From Williamsia deligens (lineage in GTDB: Bacteria; Actinomycetota; Actinomycetes; Mycobacteriales; Mycobacteriaceae): DNA of 64,000 bases. Positions 45,311 through 61,215 of the stretch are shown piece by piece (the first letter of the stretch is position 1; each line of letters starts with the position of its first letter). The stretch covers positions 124,001-188,000 of the forward strand of contig NZ_JAMTCI010000002.1 of the NCBI RefSeq assembly GCF_024171765.1. Direction: 5' to 3'. A program made the translations under genes and the position numbers. Below the pieces are notes generated by a model. The model did not search any database. It saw nothing but the letters and a program-made list of their open reading frames with translations, and was not told the origin of the DNA.

Positions 45311-46948
45311 CTATCCGGTCAGTCGGACGACGTAGGGCATCGCACCGCTGGTGCGCAGCGGGGAGATCTTGACGACGGATCCCGACTCGGGCGCCTCCAC
45401 CATCTGGTTGTTGCCCAGGTACATCGCCACGTGCTGGCTGGCGTTGGGCCCGTAGAAGATCATGTCGCCGCGCTGCATCTGCGACAGCGGGACGTGCGGA
45501 CCCGACGTGTACTGGTAGCCGGTGTAGTGCGGCAACGAGATCCCGATGCCGGCGAAGGCGTACATCATCAGGCCCGAGCAGTCGAAGCCCACCTTGTTGT
45601 AGTCGCCGTAGCTGTCGGCCACGCCGCCGTCCCGGATGCCCTTCGTCGGTCCGCTGGCGTTGCCGCCACCCCACGAGTAGGGCACACCGAGCTGCGACAG
45701 CGCCCTGTTCACCACGATCTCGACCGCAGCCGTCCCGGTGACGCCGGGCGTCACCGACGTCGCGCCGCCACCGCCGGACCCGCCGCTGGACGTGCCCGAA
45801 CCGCCACCGGACCCGTCGATGTCGGTGTGGGAGCCGGTGATCGAGGCGATCACCTGGGCGACGACCTGCTGTGCGGCGTCGACGGCCAGCTTGGCGGCGG
45901 CCTGCGCCGCCACCTGGAACGCGGACTGGGCGGCCGAGACGACCGCGTCGCGCAGGGGGTCGATCGGGGACGCTGCGTTCACCCGGCCCGGGATGACGGC
46001 CGCGACACCACCCGGCGTGGGCGAGGGTGCCCCGGGGGCGGGCGCGGCGGCCGGTGTCGCACCGGGGACGGTGGCCGGTGCTGCCGCGGGGACCCGTCCG
46101 CGCAGTGCGTCGAGTTGCTGCTGCGCCGCGTCGCGCGCCGCCGTCAGCTGGGCCTTGGTCGCCGACTCGGTCTTCGCCGCGGCGACGGTCTGGGCGATCG
46201 CCGAGACGGCGTCGTTCTTGCGCTGCGCGGCGGCCTCGGCGGCACGCGCCGCCTGCTTGCGTGTGGCCGACGCCGTCGCGACACGGTTGGCCTTCTCGTT
46301 GCGGGAGACCTTCAGACGCTGGATCGTCGCCTGCTGATCGCGCGTGAGCTGCGCGATGACGCCGGCGCGGTCGAGCACCGCGGCCGGGTCGCCCGAGGCG
46401 AACATCCCCGCGAGCGACGCCTGATTGCTTCCCTGGCGATAGAGGTCGCGGACGAACGTGTCGAAACTCTTCTGCGCGGAGGCGATCTGGGCGTCGGCGC
46501 GCTGCAGTGCGCTGGTGGAGCCGTTCACGGCCAGCACCGACAGGCGCTCCTGGTCCCGTGACGTCTGCAGGTCGACCAGGGCCCGGTTCGCGGCCTCCCG
46601 CTTGATGGCCAGAGACGCGTCGATGTCGGCCATCCTCTGGTCGACATCGGCGATCTGGTTGATCAGGCCCGCGATCCCGGACGGACCACGGGGTGCGGGA
46701 GCGGCCGGCTCGGCGACGACCGCGCCTGCGCCGGCCCCGAGGAGCCCCAGGGCGACGAGCAGGGTGACGACGGTGGTGGTGACGACCCGGGTGAGGGTCG
46801 ACGACGCCGGGAGCGATTCGGGAGGTTCACCCGGGCGGAGACCGGAATCCGGTTGCGCGCGCAGGCCGGCACTCGACATGGACGGGTGGCGGCGCGGGTC
46901 ACCGGGATGAAACGACTCCCGGCGACCGCATGCGGAACGTCGCCTCAC
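45311..46948 (-). CDS. NlpC/P60 peptidoglycan endopeptidase, RipA-like
   Basis: Secreted D,L-endopeptidase that cuts peptidoglycan stem peptides for cell separation. 545 residues from GTG 46948, chosen because AGGGAG lies six bases before it; ATG 46879 is an alternative. A hydrophobic export segment lies near 55-80 behind a long basic N-terminus. Residues 90-260 form an Ala/Gln-rich coiled coil, followed by a Pro/Ala linker and a Gly/Ser stretch, and the NlpC/P60 domain. Catalytic C457, H506 and E518 have the same spacing (49 and 12) as C383, H432 and E444 of M. tuberculosis RipA. Only one such gene is present; ripB is not seen. Start of the region upstream is rich in possible regulatory sites. 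Confidence 0.92.
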   Translation of the reverse strand: MRRRSACGRRESFHPGDPRRHPSMSSAGLRAQPDSGLRPGEPPESLPASSTLTRVVTTTVVTLLVALGLLGAGAGAVVAEPAAPAPRGPSGIAGLINQIADVDQRMADIDASLAIKREAANRALVDLQTSRDQERLSVLAVNGSTSALQRADAQIASAQKSFDTFVRDLYRQGSNQASLAGMFASGDPAAVLDRAGVIAQLTRDQQATIQRLKVSRNEKANRVATASATRKQAARAAEAAAQRKNDAVSAIAQTVAAAKTESATKAQLTAARDAAQQQLDALRGRVPAAAPATVPGATPAAAPAPGAPSPTPGGVAAVIPGRVNAASPIDPLRDAVVSAAQSAFQVAAQAAAKLAVDAAQQVVAQVIASITGSHTDIDGSGGGSGTSSGGSGGGGATSVTPGVTGTAAVEIVVNRALSQLGVPYSWGGGNASGPTKGIRDGGVADSYGDYNKVGFDCSGLMMYAFAGIGISLPHYTGYQYTSGPHVPLSQMQRGDMIFYGPNASQHVAMYLGNNQMVEAPESGSVVKISPLRTSGAMPYVVRLTG

Positions 46949-47273
46949 AGATGACTCCCTCGCAGAACGGACTTGCGATCGGCGGTGACGACGCCACGGC
47001 GTCCGCCGATCATCGACCCACCCCCGAAGTGCGTCACGGCAGGTGTCAACTTCCCCATCGACACCACCAATGACATGTCGAACCGTACGCCACAAATGCC
47101 CCCGCGGAAACACGAGTAACAAATTACAATCGCGTGATTACCTGCGGAAACACCGCCGGGAGGGCCGATCGACGGCCTGAGCACCGGAACCACATGGACG
47201 TGATTCGATGCGTGATCGCACATCATGGATGCACGAGAGCAATCACTATTCGGCGGAGATCCTCCGCCGCGCG
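46949..47273 (-). promoter_or_regulatory. Upstream region of the RipA-like gene with direct repeats and AT-rich inverted repeat
   Basis: 325 bases without a gene. A 10-base direct repeat GCGGAAACAC occurs at 47104-47113 and 47144-47153, exactly 40 bases apart. Between them is an AT-rich island (47116-47141) holding GTAAC, ATTAC and ATTAC. The GTAAC/ATTAC elements resemble half-sites of MtrA, which controls ripA-type genes in related bacteria. No riboswitch fold, including the ydaO/c-di-AMP type found upstream of some cell-wall hydrolase genes, was recognised. Confidence 0.45.
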
Positions 47274-47900
47274 TCACCGGGGCGGAGGAGAACTCTCCGG
47301 GGAGGTGTCGCCGACGCCATCGGTGGTCACGTCGCGGTCCGCGGCGGCCGGGACGGCGGGCTCGGCACCGCGTCGTCGTACCTGCAGGACCCGGGCGACG
47401 ACGGCCGCGACGGCGACCACCGCGATGAGCACCAGCGTCACCACGGTCCACGGGATCTGGGTCTGGACGGTCATCCGGTCGAGCATCTGCTGGGCGCCCT
47501 GCGCGGGTTGCGACACGGTGAGGTTGTCCTGCGCCTGTTCCAGCTGGACCCGGCTGAAGTCGTCCGATGCGGTGCCGACGGTGTCGGGACCGAAGACGAC
47601 CACCGTGCCGCCGGTCTGCTTCTGCAGTGCGGTCGCGATGTCGCGGTAGTAGGTGAACTTGGGCTGCGCCTTGTCCAGGACCACGAAGTACATGTCATGT
47701 CCCGACGACTTCGCCTCGGAGACCACCCGCAGCAGCCCGGGGGTGTCGTCGGCCGGTGCGTCGACGTGGTCGTCGGCGAGGTTCTTCTCGATGGCCCGCA
47801 GGTCGATGTCATCGGGGATCACGGTCAGCGCCGGTGCCGAGTGCAGGATCCCCCGCAGGTCGGTGGGACCCGTGCCGGCGAACGCCGGATCGAACGACAT
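47274..47900 (-). CDS. Rv1476-like membrane protein (DUF6676 type)
   Basis: 208 residues. The N-terminal 150 residues are soluble and alpha/beta, a single membrane helix lies near 155-177, and a short charged tail follows. Position between the RipA-like gene and acnA matches Rv1476 of M. tuberculosis. The family is conserved in Mycobacteriales, function unknown. ATG 47900 has GAGGAG upstream at good distance. An extracytoplasmic N-terminal domain with no signal peptide would require N-out insertion, so orientation is uncertain. Confidence 0.82.
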   Translation of the reverse strand: MSFDPAFAGTGPTDLRGILHSAPALTVIPDDIDLRAIEKNLADDHVDAPADDTPGLLRVVSEAKSSGHDMYFVVLDKAQPKFTYYRDIATALQKQTGGTVVVFGPDTVGTASDDFSRVQLEQAQDNLTVSQPAQGAQQMLDRMTVQTQIPWTVVTLVLIAVVAVAAVVARVLQVRRRGAEPAVPAAADRDVTTDGVGDTSPESSPPPR

Positions 47901-47955
47901 GGCCGATGACTCCTCGGGGCACGGGGTGCGGGCGGTGCACGACCACCCGGACTGA

Positions 47956-50979
<3,024 letters not shown>

Positions 50980-50998
50980 GTCGGGCCGACCCGACACC

Positions 50999-51036
50999 CG
51001 TACGCCCCGGTTCTCCCCCGAGAGCCGGGGCGTACG
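50999..51036 (+). terminator. Long hairpin between acnA and acnR
   Basis: The 17-base arms 50999-51015 and 51020-51036 pair fully except for one G-U, closing a loop of four C. No U-run follows. It may act as a partial terminator or an RNA-stability element setting the acnA:acnR ratio. Confidence 0.6.
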
Positions 51037-51071
51037 GACATCATCACCGTTTCGCAGGAAGGGGCGCCGTC

Positions 51072-51644
51072 GTGCCACGGGTGAGTGACGACCATCTGGC
51101 CGCACGTCGTCGGGAGATCCTCGACGGCTCCCGTCGATGCTTCGCCGAGCACGGGTACGACGGCGCGACCGTCCGCCGCCTCGAGGAGGCGACCGGGCTC
51201 TCGCGCGGCGCGATCTTCCACCATTTCCGTGACAAGGAAGCCCTCTTCCTGTCGCTGGCGCACGAGGACGCCGAGCGGATGGCCGACGTCGCGGCCGAGC
51301 AGGGACTCGTCCAGGTCATGCGCGACATGCTCGACCACCCCGAGGACTTCGACTGGCTCGGCACGCGGTTGGAGATCGCGCGCAAGCTCCGATCGGACCC
51401 GGATTTCCGGTCCGAGTGGGTGGCACGGTCCATCGATCTCGAGACGGCGACGATGGCCCGCCTGGAACGTCAGCGCAGTGCCGGTCGCCTGCGCGACGAT
51501 CTGCCGACAGGCGTCATCGTGGCCTATCTCGATCTCGTCCTCGACGGACTCATCACCCGCCTCGCGTCGGGCCACCGCGGCCGCGATCTGCACGCCGTCC
51601 TCGATCTCGTCGAGGAGTCCGTCCGCCGACCCCGGGGCGAATAG
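51072..51644 (+). CDS. acnR: TetR family transcriptional repressor AcnR
   Basis: 190 residues. N-terminal TetR helix-turn-helix (about 12-60) with Gly-Leu-Ser-Arg-Gly-Ala-Ile-Phe-His-His-Phe-Arg-Asp-Lys, the AcnR recognition helix; ligand-binding helical domain behind it. AcnR of Corynebacterium represses acn and binds citrate/magnesium. Start GTG 51072 with AAGGGG upstream. The location directly after acnA and the matching operator at the acnA promoter make the assignment strong. Confidence 0.93.
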   Translation: MPRVSDDHLAARRREILDGSRRCFAEHGYDGATVRRLEEATGLSRGAIFHHFRDKEALFLSLAHEDAERMADVAAEQGLVQVMRDMLDHPEDFDWLGTRLEIARKLRSDPDFRSEWVARSIDLETATMARLERQRSAGRLRDDLPTGVIVAYLDLVLDGLITRLASGHRGRDLHAVLDLVEESVRRPRGE

Positions 51645-51676
51645 GTCCGTCGCAAAGCGACACTTCTGCGAATCTG

Positions 51677-51712
51677 TTCCATCGTCGGCATAGGTGTGGT
51701 TATCCTGTCGCC
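51677..51712 (+). promoter_or_regulatory. Leaderless promoter of the acyl-CoA synthetase gene
   Basis: TTCCAT (51677-51682) and TATCCT (51701-51706) are 18 bases apart; TATCCT ends six bases before ATG 51713, with no ribosome site. Confidence 0.5.
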
Positions 51713-53236
51713 ATGTTCCCAGGAGTGTTCGCGGCGACGACGCCGGACAAGCCCGCAGCCATCCTCCCGGCGACGGGTGAGCAGATCACCTACGCCGAAC
51801 TCGACGAGCGCTCCATCCGGCTGGCGAACCATCTCCGGGAACTCGGACTCCGCCGCGGTGACTGCATCGCGCTCGTGTCCACCAACGACCTGCGGGTCTT
51901 CGAGGTCTACTGGGCCGCACTGCGGTCCGGGCTCTACATCACGCCGGTGAGCCATCACCTGACCGCCGCCGAGACGAACTTCATCCTCGGCGACTGCGGT
52001 GCGCGTGTCCTGTTCGCCTCCGCGGCGTCGGCCGGTGCTGTCGCCGACGCCGCGGAGGTCACCACCCTCGAACACCGCATCGCCTGGGGCGGCATCGACG
52101 GCTTCGAGTCCTACGACGACGTGCTGGCGAGTGCGTCCCCCGAGAAGCCCGCGAGCCAGCCCCGCGGCCACGACATGCTCTACTCGTCGGGCACCACCGG
52201 CCGCCCGAAGGGCATCCAGCCCCCGTTGCCCGAGGGCGAGGTCGACGAGGTCCCCGACATCTACACGGTGATCTTCTCCGGGATGTACGGGTTCGACGCC
52301 GACACCGTCTACCTCTCCCCCGCGCCGCTGTATCACGCTGCGCCGCTGCGATATTGCGGGATGACCCAGTCGGTGGGCGGGACCGTCATCGTGATGGACC
52401 GTTTCGATCCCGAGGAGTCGCTGCGGCTCATCGAGGCGTACGAGGTGACCCACAGCCAGTGGGTCCCGACCATGTTCGTCCGGATGCTCAAGCTGCCGGC
52501 GGAGGTCCGCGACCGCTACGACGTCTCGTCGATGACGGCCGCGATCCACGCCGCCGCGCCGTGTCCCGTCCACGTCAAGCGCGCCATGATCGACTGGTGG
52601 GGCCCGGTCATCTACGAGTACTACTCGTCGACGGAGGCGATCGGCGGCACCTTCATCAACTCGGAGGAGTCGCTGGCCCACCCCGGATCGGTCGGCAAAC
52701 CGCTGCTCGGCGTCATCCACGTGTGTGACGACAGCGGTGCGGAGCTGCCCGTCGGCGAGACCGGGACGGTCTACTTCGAACGCGAGGCCCGGGCCTTCGA
52801 GTACCACAACGATCCCGAGAAGACCTCGGCCGCAGAGCATCCCGACCACCCGCTGTGGGCCACCACCGGCGACATCGGGCATGTCGACGACGAGGGCTAC
52901 CTCTACCTGACCGACCGCAAGGCGTTCATGATCATCTCCGGCGGGGTGAACATCTACCCGCAGGAGGCCGAGAACGTCCTCATCGCACACCCCGCCGTCT
53001 TCGACGTCGCCGTCATCGGCATCCCGAACGACGAGTTCGGGGAAGAGGTGAAAGCCTGCGTCCAGCTCGAGGACGGATACACCGCCTCCGACGAGCTCGC
53101 CGCCGAACTCGACACCTTCACCCGTGAGCAGCTCGCGGCCTACAAGGCCCCGCGCAGCTACGACTTCGTCGACGAACTCCCCCGCACGCCGACCGGCAAG
53201 CTGGTCAAGGGGAAGCTCAAGGCCGCCTACATCTGA
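51713..53236 (+). CDS. Acyl-CoA synthetase (FadD-like, AMP-binding)
   Basis: 507 residues. ATP loop Ser-Ser-Gly-Thr-Thr-Gly-Arg-Pro-Lys-Gly near 156-165, Tyr-Tyr-Ser-Ser-Thr-Glu near 302-307, Thr-Gly-Asp-Ile near 384-387, hinge Asp-Arg-Lys near 400 and C-terminal Pro-Thr-Gly-Lys-Leu-Val-Lys with the catalytic Lys. Likely activates a fatty or aromatic acid to its CoA ester. The specificity cannot be read. A single gene with its own promoter, between acnR and the convergent ABC-F gene. Confidence 0.92.
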   Translation: MFPGVFAATTPDKPAAILPATGEQITYAELDERSIRLANHLRELGLRRGDCIALVSTNDLRVFEVYWAALRSGLYITPVSHHLTAAETNFILGDCGARVLFASAASAGAVADAAEVTTLEHRIAWGGIDGFESYDDVLASASPEKPASQPRGHDMLYSSGTTGRPKGIQPPLPEGEVDEVPDIYTVIFSGMYGFDADTVYLSPAPLYHAAPLRYCGMTQSVGGTVIVMDRFDPEESLRLIEAYEVTHSQWVPTMFVRMLKLPAEVRDRYDVSSMTAAIHAAAPCPVHVKRAMIDWWGPVIYEYYSSTEAIGGTFINSEESLAHPGSVGKPLLGVIHVCDDSGAELPVGETGTVYFEREARAFEYHNDPEKTSAAEHPDHPLWATTGDIGHVDDEGYLYLTDRKAFMIISGGVNIYPQEAENVLIAHPAVFDVAVIGIPNDEFGEEVKACVQLEDGYTASDELAAELDTFTREQLAAYKAPRSYDFVDELPRTPTGKLVKGKLKAAYI

Positions 53237-53257
53237 GTCGACTCACGCGAGTCCGAG

Positions 53258-54886
<1,629 letters not shown>

Positions 54887-54970
54887 GACGGTCAAGTCTA
54901 CGGAGACACGCAAACCGGATCTGTGGGCCGAGCCCAGGATCACCAGGCCGGGGCACTCGTGGGACTCGAC

Positions 54971-54984
54971 TACCGTCGTCGGGT
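54971..54984 (+). promoter_or_regulatory. Leaderless promoter of the SDR-crtL pair (-10 TACCGT)
   Basis: TACCGT at 54971-54976 ends eight bases before GTG 54985. Confidence 0.45.
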
Positions 54985-55770
54985 GTGACCGATGTGACAT
55001 CCCCCGCCCCGTCCTCCCGCCCGTTGTCCGGCCGCACGGCCCTGGTGACCGGCGCCAGCCGCGGTATCGGCCTGGCCACGGCCACCGAACTCGCTGTCCG
55101 CGGGGCCGTGGTCACGATCACGGGCCGCAAACCCGACGCTCTCGCCGCGGCGCAGGAGTCCATCGCCGCTGCTGCCCCCGACGCGGACGTGCGCACGGTC
55201 GTCGCGAACACGGGGTCCGCCGACGATCGCCGTGCGGCGGTCGCCGAGGCGGCACGCGACCGGGGAACGGTCGACATCCTCGTGAACAACACCGGCATCA
55301 ATCCGGTCTACGGGCCACTGATGGACGCCGACCTCGACGCGGTCCGCAAGATCTTCGACGTCAACGTCGTCGCCGCCCTCGGGTTCGTCCAGGAGTGCTT
55401 CCGGGCGGGGATGAGCCGCACCGGGGGTGCCGTCGTGAACATCGCCAGCACCGCCGGCCTGCGGTCCACCGGGGTCATCGCCGCCTACGGTGCGTCGAAG
55501 GCCGCGTTGATCCGCCTCACCGCAGAGCTGGCCGCCGAGCTGGGTCCCGGGATCCGGGTGAACGCGATCGCCCCGAACATCGTCAAGACGCAGTTCGCCG
55601 AGGCCCTCTACAGCGCCGACGAACAGGCCGTCGCCGCACGGTTCCCGATGAAGCGCCTCGGCACACCACCCGACGTCGCGAACCTGGTCGCGTTCCTCGT
55701 CGACGACGCGTCGGGGTGGATCACCGGTGAGACCGTGACCCTCGACGGCGGGCTCCTCGCCGGTGGCTGA
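54985..55770 (+). CDS. SDR family oxidoreductase (FabG-like)
   Basis: 261 residues. Complete classical SDR: Thr-Gly-Ala-Ser-Arg-Gly-Ile-Gly near 23-30, Asn-Asn-Thr-Gly near 97-100, catalytic Ser in Asn-Ile-Ala-Ser-Thr, Tyr-Gly-Ala-Ser-Lys, and a C-terminal Leu-Asp-Gly-Gly. Substrate unknown; Arg after the loop suggests NADPH use. It overlaps the following gene by 8 bases, so the two are cotranscribed. Confidence 0.92.
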   Translation: MTDVTSPAPSSRPLSGRTALVTGASRGIGLATATELAVRGAVVTITGRKPDALAAAQESIAAAAPDADVRTVVANTGSADDRRAAVAEAARDRGTVDILVNNTGINPVYGPLMDADLDAVRKIFDVNVVAALGFVQECFRAGMSRTGGAVVNIASTAGLRSTGVIAAYGASKAALIRLTAELAAELGPGIRVNAIAPNIVKTQFAEALYSADEQAVAARFPMKRLGTPPDVANLVAFLVDDASGWITGETVTLDGGLLAGG

Positions 55771-56953
55771 CCGCCCGGACGCGCGCCACGACCTCGTCGT
55801 CGTCGGTGCCGGCCCCGCGGGGCGGGCCGTTGCGCACCGGGCCGCGGCCGCAGGCCTCGACGTCGTCGTCGTCGATCCGCACCCCGGGCGGCGGTGGACG
55901 GCGACCTATGCCGCATGGCGCGACGAACTTCCCCCGTGGCTGTCGTCGGAGACCGTGGCGTCGACCGCTCCCGTCGTCAGCGTCTTCACCGGGCGTCGGC
56001 ATCGCATCGCGCGGCCCTATGTCGTCCTCGACTCCGACATCCTGCGATCGGACCTCTCGGGCGGCTACGCCGAGTGCGCCGGGATGGTTGCCGGCGTCGA
56101 CACGCGGGCGGTCCTGCTGGCGGACGGTCGTGTGTTCGCGGGGTCGACCGTGATCGACGCCCGCGGCTCGGACCCCACCGGCCCGGTGCAGACGGCGGCG
56201 GGTGTGTTCGTCGACGCCGGCGACGCCGCAGCGGTCCTCGGGGACGAGGCGGCCGTGCTGATGGACTGGCGCGATCCGGACGGTCGCCCCCTGGGGCGCC
56301 CCACGGTCGGCTCGGACGGACGGACGCTGCCCCCGACGTTCCTGTACGCGATCCCGATGGGCGACGGGACTGTGCTGCTGGAGGAGACGTGTCTGGCGGC
56401 GGATCCCCCTGTGCCCGTGACCGAGCTGCGGGCACGGCTGCTGCGGCGTCTGGCCCGTACCGGTGTCGACCCCGGCCGGGTGGCCGACGCCCCCCGTGAG
56501 TCGGTGCGGTTCACCCTCGACGGGGGTGGCGACCGTCCGTGGCGTCCCGGCCCGACGCGCTTCGGCGCCGCGGGTGGCCTGATGCACCCGGCGACCGGGT
56601 ACAGCGTCGCGACGTCACTGCGACTGGCCGACGACGTCGTCGGCGCCGTGGTCGACGGTCGTGACGTGACCGACGCCCTGTGGCCGTCGTCGGCACGCGC
56701 GGTGCACGCGTTGCGGCGGCGTGGCCTCAACGTGATCCTCGGGCTCGACGCCGCGGCGACCGTCGACTTCTTCGACGGGTTCTTCCAGCTCGACCCGACC
56801 CGGCGCGACGCCTACCTCAGTGAGCGCGACGACCTCGGGGCCGTTGCCGCGGCGATGGCGGCACTCATGCCGATCGTCGGTGCGGGCGCCGCGATCCGCA
56901 TCGCGCGCGGCGCCGTGCGGCGTCCGGCCTGGAGCGTGCCCGGTCGCCACTGA
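55763..56953 (+). CDS. Lycopene cyclase-like FAD-dependent protein (CrtL type)
   Basis: 396 residues. FAD loop Val-Val-Gly-Ala-Gly-Pro-Ala-Gly near 13-20 and the cyclase signature Gly-Ala-Ala-Gly-Gly-Leu-Met-His-Pro-Ala-Thr-Gly-Tyr-Ser-Val-Ala near 268-283, the carotenoid-binding region. These enzymes fold the ends of lycopene into beta-ionone rings without net redox change. No crtE, crtB or crtI is nearby, so the pathway must be elsewhere if this is a true cyclase. Coupled to the SDR gene. Confidence 0.88.
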   Translation: MADRPDARHDLVVVGAGPAGRAVAHRAAAAGLDVVVVDPHPGRRWTATYAAWRDELPPWLSSETVASTAPVVSVFTGRRHRIARPYVVLDSDILRSDLSGGYAECAGMVAGVDTRAVLLADGRVFAGSTVIDARGSDPTGPVQTAAGVFVDAGDAAAVLGDEAAVLMDWRDPDGRPLGRPTVGSDGRTLPPTFLYAIPMGDGTVLLEETCLAADPPVPVTELRARLLRRLARTGVDPGRVADAPRESVRFTLDGGGDRPWRPGPTRFGAAGGLMHPATGYSVATSLRLADDVVGAVVDGRDVTDALWPSSARAVHALRRRGLNVILGLDAAATVDFFDGFFQLDPTRRDAYLSERDDLGAVAAAMAALMPIVGAGAAIRIARGAVRRPAWSVPGRH

Positions 56954-56960
56954 CCGGCGT

Positions 56961-56977
56961 CTCGGGTCGACCCCGAG
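56961..56977. terminator. Short hairpin in the convergent gap crtL/sufT
   Basis: CTCGGG (56961-56966) pairs with CCCGAG (56972-56977) around a 5-base loop, in the 30-base gap between two convergent genes, so it could serve both strands. No U-run. Confidence 0.35.
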
Positions 56978-56983
56978 GAACGA

Positions 56984-57351
56984 TCAGACGGTGAAGCCGA
57001 GCGCCCGGAGCTGCTCACGACCGTCGTCGGTGATCTTGTCCGGGCCCCACGGCGGCAGCCACACCCAGTTGATCTCGATGTCGGTGCACAGTCCGCTCGA
57101 CACGACCGCCGCGCGCGACTGGTCCTCGATGACGTCGGTCAGCGGGCAGGCCGCCGAGGTCAGGGTCATGTCGATCTTCGCGACGGCGTCGGTGTCGACG
57201 TCGATGCCGTAGACGAGTCCGAGGTCGACGACGTTGATGCCGAGTTCGGGGTCGACGACATCGCGCATCGCCTCCTCGACGTCGTCGACGGACGGCAGTG
57301 AGGTCTGCACCTCGGCGGGAACCGCCGCGGGGGCGTCCTGCTGTGCTTCGG

Positions 57352-57355
<4 letters not shown>
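56984..57355 (-). CDS. sufT: SufT (DUF59) iron-sulfur assembly factor
   Basis: 123 residues. MIP18/DUF59 family: Asp-Val-Val-Asp-Pro-Glu-Leu-Gly-Ile-Asn-Val-Val-Asp-Leu-Gly-Leu near 31-46, and Leu-Thr-Ser-Ala-Ala-Cys-Pro-Leu-Thr-Asp near 65-74 with the conserved Cys. Helps transfer clusters to target proteins. Last gene of the sufR-B-D-C-S-U-T unit; start overlaps the sufU stop as ATGA. Confidence 0.94.
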
Positions 57356-59934
<2,579 letters not shown>

Positions 59935-59979
59935 GGAAGTCCTTCGTGGGTCGGGCGTGGGTGGTCGGTGGGGCGGGCG

Positions 59980-61215
59980 TCAGACGCCGGCGGTCTCGAG
60001 TTCGGCCTCGATGGCCGCCTCGAGACGCTCGCGCAGGTCGGGCACACCGATCTTGGCGATGATCTCGGCGAAGAACCCCCGCACGACGAGACGTCGCGCC
60101 TGGTCCTCCGGGATGCCGCGGGCCTGCAGGTAGAACAGCTGCTCGTCGTCGAATCGGCCTGTCGCACTGGCGTGTCCGGCACCGACGATCTCGCCGGTCT
60201 CGATCTCGAGGTTGGGCACGGAGTCGGCCCGGGCGCCGTCGGTGAGGACGAGGTTCCGGTTCAGCTCGAAGGTGTCGGTGCCCTCGGCCTCGGCCCGGAT
60301 CAGGACGTCGCCGACCCAGACGGTGTGGGCCTCGCGCGAACGGTCGGTCGCCCGGCCGGTCGCGTCGACGTCACTCTGCAGGGCGCCCTTATAGACCACG
60401 TTGGACCTGCAGTGCGGCTGCGAGTGGTCGACGAGGAGACGCTGTTCGAGGTGCTGGCCGGCGTCGGCGAAGTAGAGCCCCCACATCTCGGCAGAGCCGC
60501 CGGGACCGTCGAAGTGCACCAGCGGGCTCATCCGCACCAGGTCGCCGCCGAGGCTGACCGCGAAGTGGCGGATCGCCGCGTCCCGACCCAGGCGGACGTG
60601 GTGGGTGGCGACGTGGACGGTGTCGTCGGCCCAGTCGTGGACGTCGACGACGGTCAGCGCCGCACCGTCGCCCACGACGAACTCGATGTTCTCCGCGTAC
60701 GTCCCGCTGCCGACCTGGTCGATGACGACGGTCGCGCGGGAGTGTCGTCCGAGGCGGATCTGCAGGTGGCCGAATGCCACCACACCGGCGCCCGGGCCCG
60801 TGATCGTGACGGTGACGGGATCGGCGACCTCGACCTCGGTGGCCACCGACACGACGGTGGCCTCGGTGAAGCCGGAGTACGCGGCGGCCGCGACACGATC
60901 GAACGGGACGCCGCCCTCACCGAGTCGCGAGTCGTCGCGACCGACGGTCTCGACCGTGACGCCGTCCCCGGCGCCCGTCACGTCGACCGTCGCCGCCCCG
61001 GACGCTGTCGCCGATCCGTCGTGCAGTCCGCGCAGACGGCGGAACGGCGTGAACCGCCACGCCTCGTCCTTCGACGACGGCACCTCGAAGGCGTCGACGT
61101 CGAAGGAGGTGAACAGTTCGCCCTTGTTGGTCACCGGGTGGACGGGGTTCTCCCCCGCCACCGCGCCGATCACACCGGACGGGGTCGTCCCCGAGGGGAT
61201 GCCTGCCGAACTCAA
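59980..61215 (-). CDS. sufD: SufD, Fe-S scaffold subunit
   Basis: 411 residues, beta-helix scaffold protein paired with SufB. Conserved Phe-Asp-Val-Asp-Ala-Phe-Glu-Val-Pro and Asp-Glu-Ala-Trp-Arg near 40-54, [15 protein letters not shown] near 355-369. Start is TTG 61215, overlapping the sufB stop as TTGA; no ATG or GTG in that frame gives the complete N-terminus. Confidence 0.94.
   Translation of the reverse strand: MSSAGIPSGTTPSGVIGAVAGENPVHPVTNKGELFTSFDVDAFEVPSSKDEAWRFTPFRRLRGLHDGSATASGAATVDVTGAGDGVTVETVGRDDSRLGEGGVPFDRVAAAAYSGFTEATVVSVATEVEVADPVTVTITGPGAGVVAFGHLQIRLGRHSRATVVIDQVGSGTYAENIEFVVGDGAALTVVDVHDWADDTVHVATHHVRLGRDAAIRHFAVSLGGDLVRMSPLVHFDGPGGSAEMWGLYFADAGQHLEQRLLVDHSQPHCRSNVVYKGALQSDVDATGRATDRSREAHTVWVGDVLIRAEAEGTDTFELNRNLVLTDGARADSVPNLEIETGEIVGAGHASATGRFDDEQLFYLQARGIPEDQARRLVVRGFFAEIIAKIGVPDLRERLEAAIEAELETAGV

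Noticed and set aside
46949-47273. ydaO-type c-di-AMP riboswitch upstream of the RipA-like gene
   Set aside because: Such riboswitches precede some actinobacterial cell-wall hydrolase genes, but the conserved GGGNGGA-like and pseudoknot elements were not found here.
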